Assembly (NCBI GenBank): GCA_001898145.1
Contig: MKSR01000028.1
Location: 54,548 to 118,547, forward strand
DNA length: 64,000 nt
Origin: Dyadobacter sp. 50-39
GTDB taxonomy: Bacteria; Bacteroidota; Bacteroidia; Cytophagales; Spirosomataceae
Direction: 5' to 3'
Position 1 is the first letter of the stretch. The number at the start of each line of letters is the position of its first letter. Position numbers and translations under genes: made by a program. Under the pieces are notes generated by a model. The model ran no database searches. It saw nothing but the letters and a program-made list of their open reading frames with translations, and was not told the DNA's origin. Positions 17,502-25,387 of the stretch are shown here, one piece after another.

Positions 17502-18644
17502 TTGAAAAAATTTATTAAAAAGCTCCTTTGGGGGGTCATGATTTTTTTGATGGCCGGAATGCCGGTCGTTCGCACAATTGACACCGGCCTCGGGCTTCAC
17601 CAGCTTGCTGCACACAAGGCCGCCCTCAACGGTGATTTTTGGTTTCCCAATCCATGGAAATACCGGGTATTTTCAGTCTGGCTAGCCGAAGGGAGCTATC
17701 AGCTCTATACAAATACCATCGATAAAATCATCCCGGTGGACGGCCTGATCAAATACCTGAGTCCCATCAGCAGCGAACGTTTTGCAATTACCGCCAATCT
17801 CCGACGGTTTAGCGAAAACGGGTACGAAGTAGCGTTTCCCCAATATTTTTTCAAAAAATATAATTCGGGAAAATCCGATTGGGAGGTCATTAAAGAATAC
17901 CACCGCTATTACATTGTATTTATGATGCTGCGGTTTCTCATCAATCTTGGGATACTCTATTTTGCATTCCGCTATTTTAAGGTATTTATTTCCAATTTCT
18001 GGATGGTTTTACTGGCCGTTGTGTTTCTTGACAACGGTATGAACAATGCATTCAGGGATACCGCATTTGGTTTTGATACTTACATCGATTTATTACTGTT
18101 TACCATTTCCGCTTTGGTTATTGTGCGAAATTATTCTCCCGCATGGCTCATTCCCGTGATGGTAATAGGTATTCTCAACCGGGAAACCTCGCTATTCATT
18201 CCTGCACTTTTTGCAATAGTCAATTTCGTGCGCGACGGGTATAAAATCAAGTTGCGGAATTTCGTCTGGTCGGCCGGTATCGGCCTGATAGGCATTGCGG
18301 GCTTCGTCGGGTTGCGGTGGTACTATGGTTACGAGCCGTATATGCTCAAATCCGGCTGGTTCCGTGTGGTCGAGAACTTCTCCAACTACTCCATCATGAG
18401 CGGTCAGTTCGCCATCATGCTCATCCTGCCGATTTTGAGCCTGTTCTTCGTCCGGCAGTCCCCGCTGTTGCTTCGCACGGTCTGGTTCGCCATTGTCCCT
18501 ATCTGGTTTGGTATTCACTATTGGTCTTTCCCCGTGCTGGAATCGCGGTACTTTTTGGTGCCGTTCACGCTTGCCATTATTCCGGTGACGTTACTGGGGA
18601 TCGAAAATTCTTATCTTAATGGGAAAAAAACTGGCATTGTTTGA
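17502..18644 (+). CDS. Polytopic membrane protein, unknown function
   Basis: A 380-residue integral membrane protein with a positive N-terminus (KKFIKK) and around eight to nine hydrophobic spans, for example FMMLRFLINLGILYFAFRYF, NFWMVLLAVVFL, PAWLIPVMVIGIL and FAIMLILPILSLFFV. A NRETSLFIPALF segment and an overall pattern of extracytoplasmic loops resemble polyprenyl-linked glycosyltransferases, but I see no convincing catalytic motif. The start is a TTG; the first ATG (17538) would cut into the first span. Its last 26 bases overlap the HAD gene, indicating translational coupling. The following phosphatase, methyltransferase and UbiA genes suggest a cell-envelope glycolipid role, which is inference. 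Confidence 0.7.
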   Translation: MKKFIKKLLWGVMIFLMAGMPVVRTIDTGLGLHQLAAHKAALNGDFWFPNPWKYRVFSVWLAEGSYQLYTNTIDKIIPVDGLIKYLSPISSERFAITANLRRFSENGYEVAFPQYFFKKYNSGKSDWEVIKEYHRYYIVFMMLRFLINLGILYFAFRYFKVFISNFWMVLLAVVFLDNGMNNAFRDTAFGFDTYIDLLLFTISALVIVRNYSPAWLIPVMVIGILNRETSLFIPALFAIVNFVRDGYKIKLRNFVWSAGIGLIGIAGFVGLRWYYGYEPYMLKSGWFRVVENFSNYSIMSGQFAIMLILPILSLFFVRQSPLLLRTVWFAIVPIWFGIHYWSFPVLESRYFLVPFTLAIIPVTLLGIENSYLNGKKTGIV

Positions 18645-19215
18645 TTTCGACGGGACGATCAGTTCCAAAGATTCATTCCTCTATTTTTTACGCTACACGC
18701 ACACGGTACCGCAGAGTCTTTTCAATGTGCTCCGCGTGTTTCCGCAGCTGGTGGCATACAAATTGGGCATGATTTCCAATGAGGAAGCAAAGCAAAAGTT
18801 GTTCGCATCTTTCTACAAAGGGGTTACCATCGGGCAGTTCGATGCCTGGGCAAAAGGGTTCCTGCCGCAGATGAATTCGTTCATCAAGCCCAAAGCGCTG
18901 AAACAGCTGCGGGAGCACCAGGAGCAGGGCGACCGTGTGATTGTCGTTTCCGCCGGTTTTGACCGGATCCTCAGATACTGGTGCGAGCAGGAAGGAGTGG
19001 AGTTGCTCGCCACCTGCATTGAAACAAGAGACGGTATCATCACCGGCAGTTTCAGTGGCCGCAACTGCTACGGGCCGGAGAAAGTGAACAGGGTAAATGC
19101 CCACTTGGCGCTGTCCGATTTCAAGGACATTTACGCATATGGCGACTCGCGGGGCGATCTCGAGATGATCGGAATCTCCACCCGCCCTTTGCACCTCAAA
19201 GGTATTTTCGAGTAG
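18619..19215 (+). CDS. HAD-IB family phosphatase
   Basis: A 198-residue haloacid dehalogenase superfamily phosphatase. Motif I is FDFDGTIS (nucleophile and acid aspartates, about residues 8-13), motif II is VVSAGFDR, and motif IV is AYGDSRGDLEMI. A helical cap sits between motif I and II as in subfamily IB (phosphoserine phosphatase-like). The gene begins 26 bases inside the end of the membrane-protein gene. HAD-IB proteins are often found beside or fused to UbiA prenyltransferases that make polyprenyl-phosphate sugars, and such an enzyme is encoded 0.7 kb downstream on the other strand, so a dephosphorylation step on a lipid-linked sugar phosphate is a reasonable guess. Confidence 0.88.
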   Translation: MGKKLALFDFDGTISSKDSFLYFLRYTHTVPQSLFNVLRVFPQLVAYKLGMISNEEAKQKLFASFYKGVTIGQFDAWAKGFLPQMNSFIKPKALKQLREHQEQGDRVIVVSAGFDRILRYWCEQEGVELLATCIETRDGIITGSFSGRNCYGPEKVNRVNAHLALSDFKDIYAYGDSRGDLEMIGISTRPLHLKGIFE

Positions 19216-19265
19216 TTGTAATGATTAAAACCAATATTCAACACTGCATTTAACACGCATCATAC

Positions 19266-19907
19266 ATGGTAACATCAGAGGAATTAATTCAGTATTTGAA
19301 GAGCAGTGAAGGCAGGAATTTGAAGGGGTTAGCCCATTTGAAGACGGTATACCGCCCTGTAATTTGTCCATTTGACCAGATACTTGAACTCATTCCCCCG
19401 GACAAAAAGGTTTTCGACCTCGGCTGCGGATCGGGCTCGCTGCTGTCGCTGATCAATCAGTTCAGCAAACCGAAGCAGCTGGGCGGCATCGAGGTCAGCC
19501 AGAACCTCGTCGACAATGCCCGGCAGCTGCTATCCGCTTCGAAAGTACCGGTAAGCATCAATTTTTACGATGGGCTTACGATCCCCGACGAAATAGCGGA
19601 TTACGAAGTGGTGACGCTCATCGATGTATTCCATCACATTCCGAAGCCCATCCAGGTTTCGTTTTTCGAGCAGCTTTACCGGAAGATGACCAAAGGCAGT
19701 ATCCTTATTTTTAAAGATATTGACGGAAGCAGTCCATTGGTGTATGTCAACAAGCTGCACGATCTGCTTCTTGCCAGCGAGATCGGCAATGAGTGGAGCG
19801 CGGAAAAAGCGTCGGCAATGCTGCGTAACTGCGGTTTCGAATGTTCGGCAATTACTTACAGACGAATGCTGGTGTATCCGCATTACACGATCCTGGCGCG
19901 GAAATAA
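19266..19907 (+). CDS. Class I SAM-dependent methyltransferase
   Basis: A 213-residue soluble methyltransferase of the Rossmann-fold type. Motif I is VFDLGCGSGSLLSLI (about residues 42-56), followed by an acidic end of strand two (GGIEVSQNLV) and a motif IV region EVVTLIDVFHHIPKP, where FHHIP resembles family 11/UbiE-type enzymes. The C-terminal part has SILIFKDIDG and ends LVYPHYTILARK. The acceptor is unknown. It runs with the HAD gene (50-base gap) and is convergent with the UbiA gene, from which it is separated by 5 bases. Confidence 0.88.
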   Translation: MVTSEELIQYLKSSEGRNLKGLAHLKTVYRPVICPFDQILELIPPDKKVFDLGCGSGSLLSLINQFSKPKQLGGIEVSQNLVDNARQLLSASKVPVSINFYDGLTIPDEIADYEVVTLIDVFHHIPKPIQVSFFEQLYRKMTKGSILIFKDIDGSSPLVYVNKLHDLLLASEIGNEWSAEKASAMLRNCGFECSAITYRRMLVYPHYTILARK

Positions 19908-19912
19908 GCCGC

Positions 19913-20791
19913 TCAATAATAAAAGCAAAAGACAATATAGAGCAGAAAAAGCACGATGGTCAATTGCAGGCCACGGTCATGGTATATCAGGGTAGTAGGG
20001 TCGCCTTCTCCCTGGTATTTATCAATATCCGTCAGCTGAATGAAGCGGAACAGGCCGTACACGACCAATACCAGCGAATATTTCAGAATATCGGCCCCGA
20101 TGATGGCGATCGTGCTGGAATCGATCGTGTAAAACATATAGCTGATCAGCGTCATCGTCGTACAGGAATAAATGTAGGTATCCAAAAGTTTAATGGAATA
20201 CCCGGACAATGCTTTCCGGTGCCCGTGAGCCCCCTTATCGAGCACTTTCAATTCTCCTTTTCTTTTAATAAAGGCCAGCAACAGCGCCAGGAAGAAAGTA
20301 ACGACCAGGATAAAATCCGAAGGTTGTACATGAATTCCCTCACATCCGGCCAGGATCCTCAATTCAAAACCGATTGAAATCACAATGCAATCGACAATGC
20401 TGATGTGTTTCAGGTAGAGTGAGTAAAGTATGTTGATCGCGCAGTATGCGACAATGATCATACTTAATTTAAAATCGCCGATATAGGCCAGAATAGAAAC
20501 CGTCAACAAAATACAAACGATGGCGCTTGCGACTGCCGTTGCCATGGGTAGCTTACCCGATGCCAGCGGCCTTTTTTGTTTAATGGGGTGTTTCCGGTCG
20601 GATTCTACGTCCTTGATGTCATTGAGGACATAAATACTGGACGCGGCAAATGAGAAAGCGAAGAATGTCAGGAGTGATAGGAAGATCGAATTTGTATCAA
20701 AAAGCTTTCCTGAAAACAGGAGGGGGGCAAGTATGAGGAAGTTTTTAATCCACTGATGTACTCGTATTTGTTTCAGTATCAACAAGATCAT
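19913..20791 (-). CDS. UbiA family prenyltransferase, polyprenyl-phosphate phosphoribosyltransferase-like
   Basis: A 292-residue polytopic enzyme of the UbiA superfamily. The first aspartate motif is NDIKDVESDRKHP (about residues 57-69) followed by IKQKRPLASG. A later block, IKRKGELKVL followed by HRKALSGYS, matches the pattern KRxxEL...RKxLxxY that I associate with decaprenyl-phosphate phosphoribosyltransferase (Rv3806c-type, making polyprenyl-phosphoryl-phosphoribose) rather than with quinone or heme UbiA enzymes. About eight hydrophobic spans are visible. A phosphatase gene of the HAD class is close by. The start ATG follows a TAnnTTTG promoter box by a short leader. Specific substrate is inferred, not shown. 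Confidence 0.82.
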   Translation of the reverse strand: MILLILKQIRVHQWIKNFLILAPLLFSGKLFDTNSIFLSLLTFFAFSFAASSIYVLNDIKDVESDRKHPIKQKRPLASGKLPMATAVASAIVCILLTVSILAYIGDFKLSMIIVAYCAINILYSLYLKHISIVDCIVISIGFELRILAGCEGIHVQPSDFILVVTFFLALLLAFIKRKGELKVLDKGAHGHRKALSGYSIKLLDTYIYSCTTMTLISYMFYTIDSSTIAIIGADILKYSLVLVVYGLFRFIQLTDIDKYQGEGDPTTLIYHDRGLQLTIVLFLLYIVFCFYY

Positions 20792-20823
20792 ATCACGGCC
20801 ATGTGTTCAGTTACGTCGGGAAG

Positions 20824-20831
20824 CAAATATA
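20824..20831 (-). promoter_or_regulatory. -7 promoter element for the UbiA gene
   Basis: On the minus strand this reads TATATTTG, a full match to TAnnTTTG, 33-40 bases before the UbiA start. The -33 TTG is not evident at the usual spacing. Confidence 0.45.
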
Positions 20832-20927
20832 GACATAAAATACATCCCATCGCAGCGGGCGCTATTACATTGTTGCTAAGCTTTGATTGCACGGCAGATG
20901 CGCATATAACCAACCGCGTGGCTGTTT

Positions 20928-20987
20928 TGTAATGTAAATGTAATGTTTCAATAATCTATATACGTATTTGATTTTGTCAATATACGT
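20928..20987. repeat. Helically phased direct repeats
   Basis: TGTAATG occurs at 20928 and 20939, 11 bases apart (one helical turn). ATATACGT occurs at 20958 and 20980, 22 bases apart (two turns). Such phasing is typical of dimer or multimer binding sites for a regulator. No regulator can be assigned. Confidence 0.4.
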
Positions 20988-21383
20988 TTAAAGGTGATCT
21001 GCAACAGATTAAATGGATAGGACTTTATTTTTAATCAAGTAATAAATTAACACCTCTAATTATTATTTCAATTGACCATTTTTTTTCAAAATTCGACTTG
21101 TTATTCTAGATATTTGTCGAAATATTTACGCTGTCGAATTCGATTTAATATGCCTCTCTTCTTAAAATTCACTTTATTGACAAACTGAATTTCTCAACTC
21201 TCTAACAATCAGACGCATTATTCTTAAAGGTTTCCTTTCCATTCTTCTGCACCCATCATCTTCATGAATTTCGTTTAGAGTACTTTTGTATTCTCGGAAC
21301 GGCTGTGAATTTTTGAAAAAATATTCTCGCGCCGGCAGGTATTTCTGTGCCTATTCTGAGACCTGCATTTCAGTATTTGTTTG

Positions 21384-21402
21384 AATAACCTGTTCGGTTA
21401 TT
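21384..21402. promoter_or_regulatory. Small hairpin in the 5' region of the secreted glycosidase-like gene
   Basis: AATAACC (21384-21390) and GGTTATT (21396-21402) are perfect arms around TGTTC. If transcription starts near the TACTTTTG box at 21281, this would be in a leader of about 310 bases. Not a terminator (no T-run). Confidence 0.35.
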
Positions 21403-21602
21403 TATCCTTTCAAAGACGATATTCCATTTACGATTTTTTCTACCGCCAATTTTTTTAAAATACGGGGTTAAAGGGATTCGTATGCACTGTTTTTTGCCAT
21501 TTCAACACCTGTGAAATAGCACGGGAGAGGTATGTCTTTTTGCCTTTCCATTTACAAATCAGAATAGTTTAATCGATTGTTTTATTTTTTTAATTTTTAT
21601 TT

Positions 21603-24600
21603 ATGATCAAACAATTATTTTTTAAAATGCGGTGTCAGGTTGCAATGGCCGTGCTCGTCGCTTGCTTATTGTCGACCCGGGATGCCATGTCGCAAACGCC
21701 GCGTTATTTCGGGATGACGCTTGTGAATGAAAATGAGGATGAGAAGTTGGCCGACATTTCTTCTTCTGCGGTCGACTGCGGTGCGAATGCCTTATTTCTG
21801 ACGGTTCAATGGGGTTTCATTGAAGGGAAAGTGGCCAGGATCATCAGAGCGGAGAACCCGGGCCTTAGCGAGACGGCGATGCAGGCGAGGCTCTGGCGCC
21901 AGTATGATAACCAGATTGCCAGAGCACTGTCTCACAATATGAAAATCGGGCTGAACATCGCTGTGAGCACAGGCGATGACGCTTCCAACGAACCGTCGGA
22001 CCGGTATGGCGTGACTACCAACGATGGCTGGTTGAAAGAAGAGCGGATGCTGGCCGTCAGCTACGATGGACAAACCGAGGGCGTATTCCAGGTGGCCGGT
22101 GGCGGTGCATTGCGGCCCACGGGAACGCCGATTTACCTTCAGTTTGTAATGACTTCACTGGCTGCGCAGTCAACCAAAACCAGGATTGCGGACTTCACGG
22201 CGAAGGTGATGAACCGGTATAAGTATCTTCTGGACAGTAATAAGCTGCTGTATATCAATCTTATCTTTACAAGACAAGGTGAAGGCGAATACGATGGTAG
22301 TTCCACCAAATGGGAGTATAATACGGATCTCGGGCTGGGTAGTGGCGCGTTGCTGGATTATTCGCAACCCATGGTGCAGGGGTTCAGAACCTGGCTTCTC
22401 GGCAAGTATGGTACCGTCGGTGCATTGAGCACCGCCTGGGGAAGAACGATAACGGATATTAATACCGTCACGCCCAAAAGGCCTGCGGGAACTTTTACAA
22501 GCGCTTTTCAAGGAAAAGACGGACGTGACTGGTTTTTGTACCGCACTTATGTGCTTAAGGAAGCGAACCAGATTTTCAAAAATTCAGCAAAGGGTGTCGA
22601 TAGCAGGGTGAAAGTAATCACGCACCACGGATCGATGTTTGACAAGGTTCTTTCGACCCGACGCGGGACATTTGCCTTCAATGAAATAGGTTCGGGCCTG
22701 GATGGTATCAAGTTTAACGACGAGGTGGAAGGTGGGAATTCTAACGGCTACGACCACCGTTTCTCGGTAGATCTGGCACGTTCGAATATGTCGGCGGGAG
22801 CTATTGTTGTGAACGAAGTGGGCTACAAGGGATCCGTGCCCGGGTTTTCCAAGCTTGTCCAGGAAAGCTTTGATCACGGAGCATCGATGGTCAGCGTGTT
22901 TAAATTTGAAGAGGTTCTCCAGAATGCCACAGCCAGGGCACAGATTAAAACCTTGGCTGACAACTATGTGGCAGGAAAGAACGTGACCGTGATCAATCCC
23001 CCGCAGACGGCATACTACACGCTTTCCAATATGATTGACTCGGACGGATGTGCGACCTCCAACCGGGATGCCGGCAGCGCCGGATGTGATGCCTATGTGA
23101 ACTGGAACAATGCCCGCAATGCAGCAGGCGGCGCGCCGGTGAATATCGTCATTCAGAACGACCTGACCACCACGCCCCCGTGCAGCTACAACCTCACAGC
23201 CAACGTGTCAGTCGCGGGAACCACAGCCACTTTGACAGCCTCGTGCTCAGGGGATTGCAGTGGTTTGAGCTACTCATGGACGGGTGGCGGTACAGGTACC
23301 ACAAAAATAGTTACCCAAACCAGCAGCACCCAGACATTCACAGTTACCGCTACGAAGAACGGCTGTTCCAAGACAGCGACTTTCACCGTGCCGCCTGTTT
23401 CCACCGGCGATGACTGCGTGAAAATTTCAATGGTAAGTGCGGAGGTATTGACACCTGCGACACCCAAATTCATCACCAATGCGGGCGGTGTTCCCAAAAT
23501 ACAGGTAGCAAGCAGCGACGCCAACTCGCAAATCTGGAAAATGGAGACCTCAGGGTCCAACGTCCGCTTTATCGCCCAGGGAGGAACTTCTGGTGCGGGT
23601 GGTGCATTGGGTGTGAGAAATGCCGGTTCATCCGTGGGTAATGCGATCGATTTGCAATCCCTTGCTTCGGGAGGGCATCAATTGTGGACCAGAACTGTCC
23701 TTGAAACGGTCAATAACCGTGCGCGCTACAAACTGGTAAGAAGCGGCTCGACTTACCGCCTGGGCAGCACGCGCAACAATGGTAATGGAGTCAACGACGG
23801 TGAGACGGACTTCTACCTGGTAGATGATCCTAACAACGATTTCGGATCCAACAAGTGGTCGTTCGATCCCGTCGGATGCCCGTCAGGCCCGTGTAATTAC
23901 ACCATCACCACCAATGTGACGGTTTCCAACAACACAGCCACCATGACAGCCTCGTGTTCCGGTGATTGCAGCGGGTTGAGCTACTCCTGGACAGGCGGTG
24001 GAACGTCCACGACGAAAATGGTTAGCCAGACAACCAGCACGCAGACGTTCAACGTTACGGCCACCCGGAGCGGCTGCACCAAGACGGCCACTGCAACCGT
24101 ACCGGCCATTACCGTGAGCGGCGAGTGCGTCAGGATTGTCATGGTCAGCTCCGAAGTGCAAACGCCTACCACGCCAAAGTACATCACGAACGTGGGCGGC
24201 GTAGCGAAAATCAAGTTTGCGAGCAGCGATGCGAATTCGCAGATCTGGAAAATGGAGACTTCTGGGTCCAATATCCGTTTCATTGCGCAGGGCGGAACTT
24301 CCGGCGTAGGCAATGCATTGGGCGTACGGAATGCGGGCTCGTCTGCCGGTGATGCCATCGATTTGCAGCCTCTTGCCTCCGGTGCGCACCAGCAGTGGAC
24401 CAGGACTGTCCTGGAAACCGTGAATAACCGCGCCCGCTACAAGATTGTAAGAAGCGGATCTACCTATCGCTTTGGTAGTTCACGAAATAATGGCAATGGT
24501 GGGGAAGATGCGCTGCCTGATTTCTACCTCGTCGACGATCCATCCGATTTGTTCGGATCCAACAAGTGGTCTTTTGATGCAGTAGGCTGCCCGCAGCCGA

Positions 24601-25238
24601 ACAACCCGAACCCGAACGAAGTGGTATGCGGGAACATCGGTACATGTTCGGGCAATACTTCGGAGATCAGGTCGGTGAATCTTTCCGTGACAAATGGCGG
24701 TGTTTACAGCCTTAAATTGACTTACAGGGCTTACGAAGGCCCTACTACCGGCCAGGTAAGGATTGGGACCGGTGCCTGGACAACTTTCCCGACTCAGGGA
24801 ACAAGCGGCGTAGCGGAAATGAAAGAGGTGACTATCCCTAACATTTCGCTTGCGGCGGGAGCTAACTCCGTACAGTTTTCAGTAGCCTCGGGAGGGAGCT
24901 TCCTGTGTTTTGAAACCGTATGTACGGGAAGCAATTCGGGTGCACGCATCGGTGCTGCCGTGGAGCCGGAAGTAGAAGCTGAAAAACCGGGCCATATGGT
25001 GGTATCGGCAAACCCTAACTCCGGAACGTTCAACGTCTCATTCTACCTGAGCGCAGACAAGACTGCCGTACTTTCGGTAGTGGATATGCGGGGAAGAACC
25101 TGGCATCAGCAGCAGATCGCCGGCAAGGGGCAGCACAACGAAAAGGTAGTACTCAACAACCCGGCTTCCGGCACTTACCTGGTAAGCCTCCGAAGAGCAA
25201 ATGCCGTGGAAACGAAAAAGATCCTGGTTGTTCGCTAA
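21603..25238 (+). CDS. Large modular secreted glycosidase-like protein with T9SS sorting domain
   Basis: A 1211-residue exported protein. Signal peptide about 1-31. The N-terminal 450 residues look like a clan-A TIM-barrel glycosidase of the GH42 type: NALFLTVQWGF early on and FRTWLLGKYGTVGALSTAWG, which resembles the GH42 segment before the active site. Then a roughly 236-residue unit occurs twice (about 527-760 and 764-998): an Ig/PKD-like part (CSGDCSGLSYSWTGGG, QTFTVTAT) and a trefoil-like part (ANSQIWKMETSGSN, ARYKLVRSGSTYRLGS). Next comes a carbohydrate-binding-like beta sandwich (about 1009-1110) and a type IX secretion C-terminal domain (about 1130-1211: ANPNSGTFNVSF, GTYLVSLRRANAVETKKILVVR). 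It should be exported to the cell surface. The substrate and catalytic acids are not assigned. Confidence 0.85.
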   Translation: MIKQLFFKMRCQVAMAVLVACLLSTRDAMSQTPRYFGMTLVNENEDEKLADISSSAVDCGANALFLTVQWGFIEGKVARIIRAENPGLSETAMQARLWRQYDNQIARALSHNMKIGLNIAVSTGDDASNEPSDRYGVTTNDGWLKEERMLAVSYDGQTEGVFQVAGGGALRPTGTPIYLQFVMTSLAAQSTKTRIADFTAKVMNRYKYLLDSNKLLYINLIFTRQGEGEYDGSSTKWEYNTDLGLGSGALLDYSQPMVQGFRTWLLGKYGTVGALSTAWGRTITDINTVTPKRPAGTFTSAFQGKDGRDWFLYRTYVLKEANQIFKNSAKGVDSRVKVITHHGSMFDKVLSTRRGTFAFNEIGSGLDGIKFNDEVEGGNSNGYDHRFSVDLARSNMSAGAIVVNEVGYKGSVPGFSKLVQESFDHGASMVSVFKFEEVLQNATARAQIKTLADNYVAGKNVTVINPPQTAYYTLSNMIDSDGCATSNRDAGSAGCDAYVNWNNARNAAGGAPVNIVIQNDLTTTPPCSYNLTANVSVAGTTATLTASCSGDCSGLSYSWTGGGTGTTKIVTQTSSTQTFTVTATKNGCSKTATFTVPPVSTGDDCVKISMVSAEVLTPATPKFITNAGGVPKIQVASSDANSQIWKMETSGSNVRFIAQGGTSGAGGALGVRNAGSSVGNAIDLQSLASGGHQLWTRTVLETVNNRARYKLVRSGSTYRLGSTRNNGNGVNDGETDFYLVDDPNNDFGSNKWSFDPVGCPSGPCNYTITTNVTVSNNTATMTASCSGDCSGLSYSWTGGGTSTTKMVSQTTSTQTFNVTATRSGCTKTATATVPAITVSGECVRIVMVSSEVQTPTTPKYITNVGGVAKIKFASSDANSQIWKMETSGSNIRFIAQGGTSGVGNALGVRNAGSSAGDAIDLQPLASGAHQQWTRTVLETVNNRARYKIVRSGSTYRFGSSRNNGNGGEDALPDFYLVDDPSDLFGSNKWSFDAVGCPQPNNPNPNEVVCGNIGTCSGNTSEIRSVNLSVTNGGVYSLKLTYRAYEGPTTGQVRIGTGAWTTFPTQGTSGVAEMKEVTIPNISLAAGANSVQFSVASGGSFLCFETVCTGSNSGARIGAAVEPEVEAEKPGHMVVSANPNSGTFNVSFYLSADKTAVLSVVDMRGRTWHQQQIAGKGQHNEKVVLNNPASGTYLVSLRRANAVETKKILVVR
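23181..24603 (+). repeat. In-gene tandem duplication of a 711-base unit
   Basis: Bases about 23181-23880 and 23892-24603 encode two clearly paralogous copies, still alike at DNA level (for example ATTGCAG followed by GGTTTGAGCTACTC versus GGGTTGAGCTACTC). The duplication covers both the Ig-like and trefoil-like modules. Confidence 0.8.
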
Positions 25239-25276
25239 TCAATACAGTTCCTGATAAGGGCTGTCCGTTAAAAAGC

Positions 25277-25308
25277 AATCCCGGCCGCTACTGCGGCCGG
25301 GATTTTTT
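25277..25308. terminator. Bidirectional intrinsic terminator
   Basis: A perfect 12-base stem AATCCCGGCCGC / GCGGCCGGGATT with a TACT loop, followed by TTTT on the plus strand and GCTTTTT on the minus strand. It sits between the convergent secreted-protein gene and the second susD gene and can end transcripts from both sides. Confidence 0.93.
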
Positions 25309-25387
25309 GTTGCTTCACTTCCATTTCCGTACTGCTTCGGTAGCCTGCATTCAGGTTCCCGATGCCGTGACGGGTATTTCGTATCAT

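Larger units (their letters stand above)
20832..21602. other. AT-rich intergenic region without genes
   Basis: Roughly 770 bases with no ORF I can support on either strand and visibly lower GC than the flanking genes. It holds phased direct repeats near 20928-20987, a 10-base palindrome TCGAATTCGA at 21134-21143, with GTCGAA boxes at 21116 and 21133 and an inverted one at 21091-21097, a TACTTTTG box at 21281-21288 that matches the -7 consensus on the plus strand, and the small hairpin at 21384. It is the upstream region of both the UbiA gene and the large secreted glycosidase-like gene. Confidence 0.6.
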
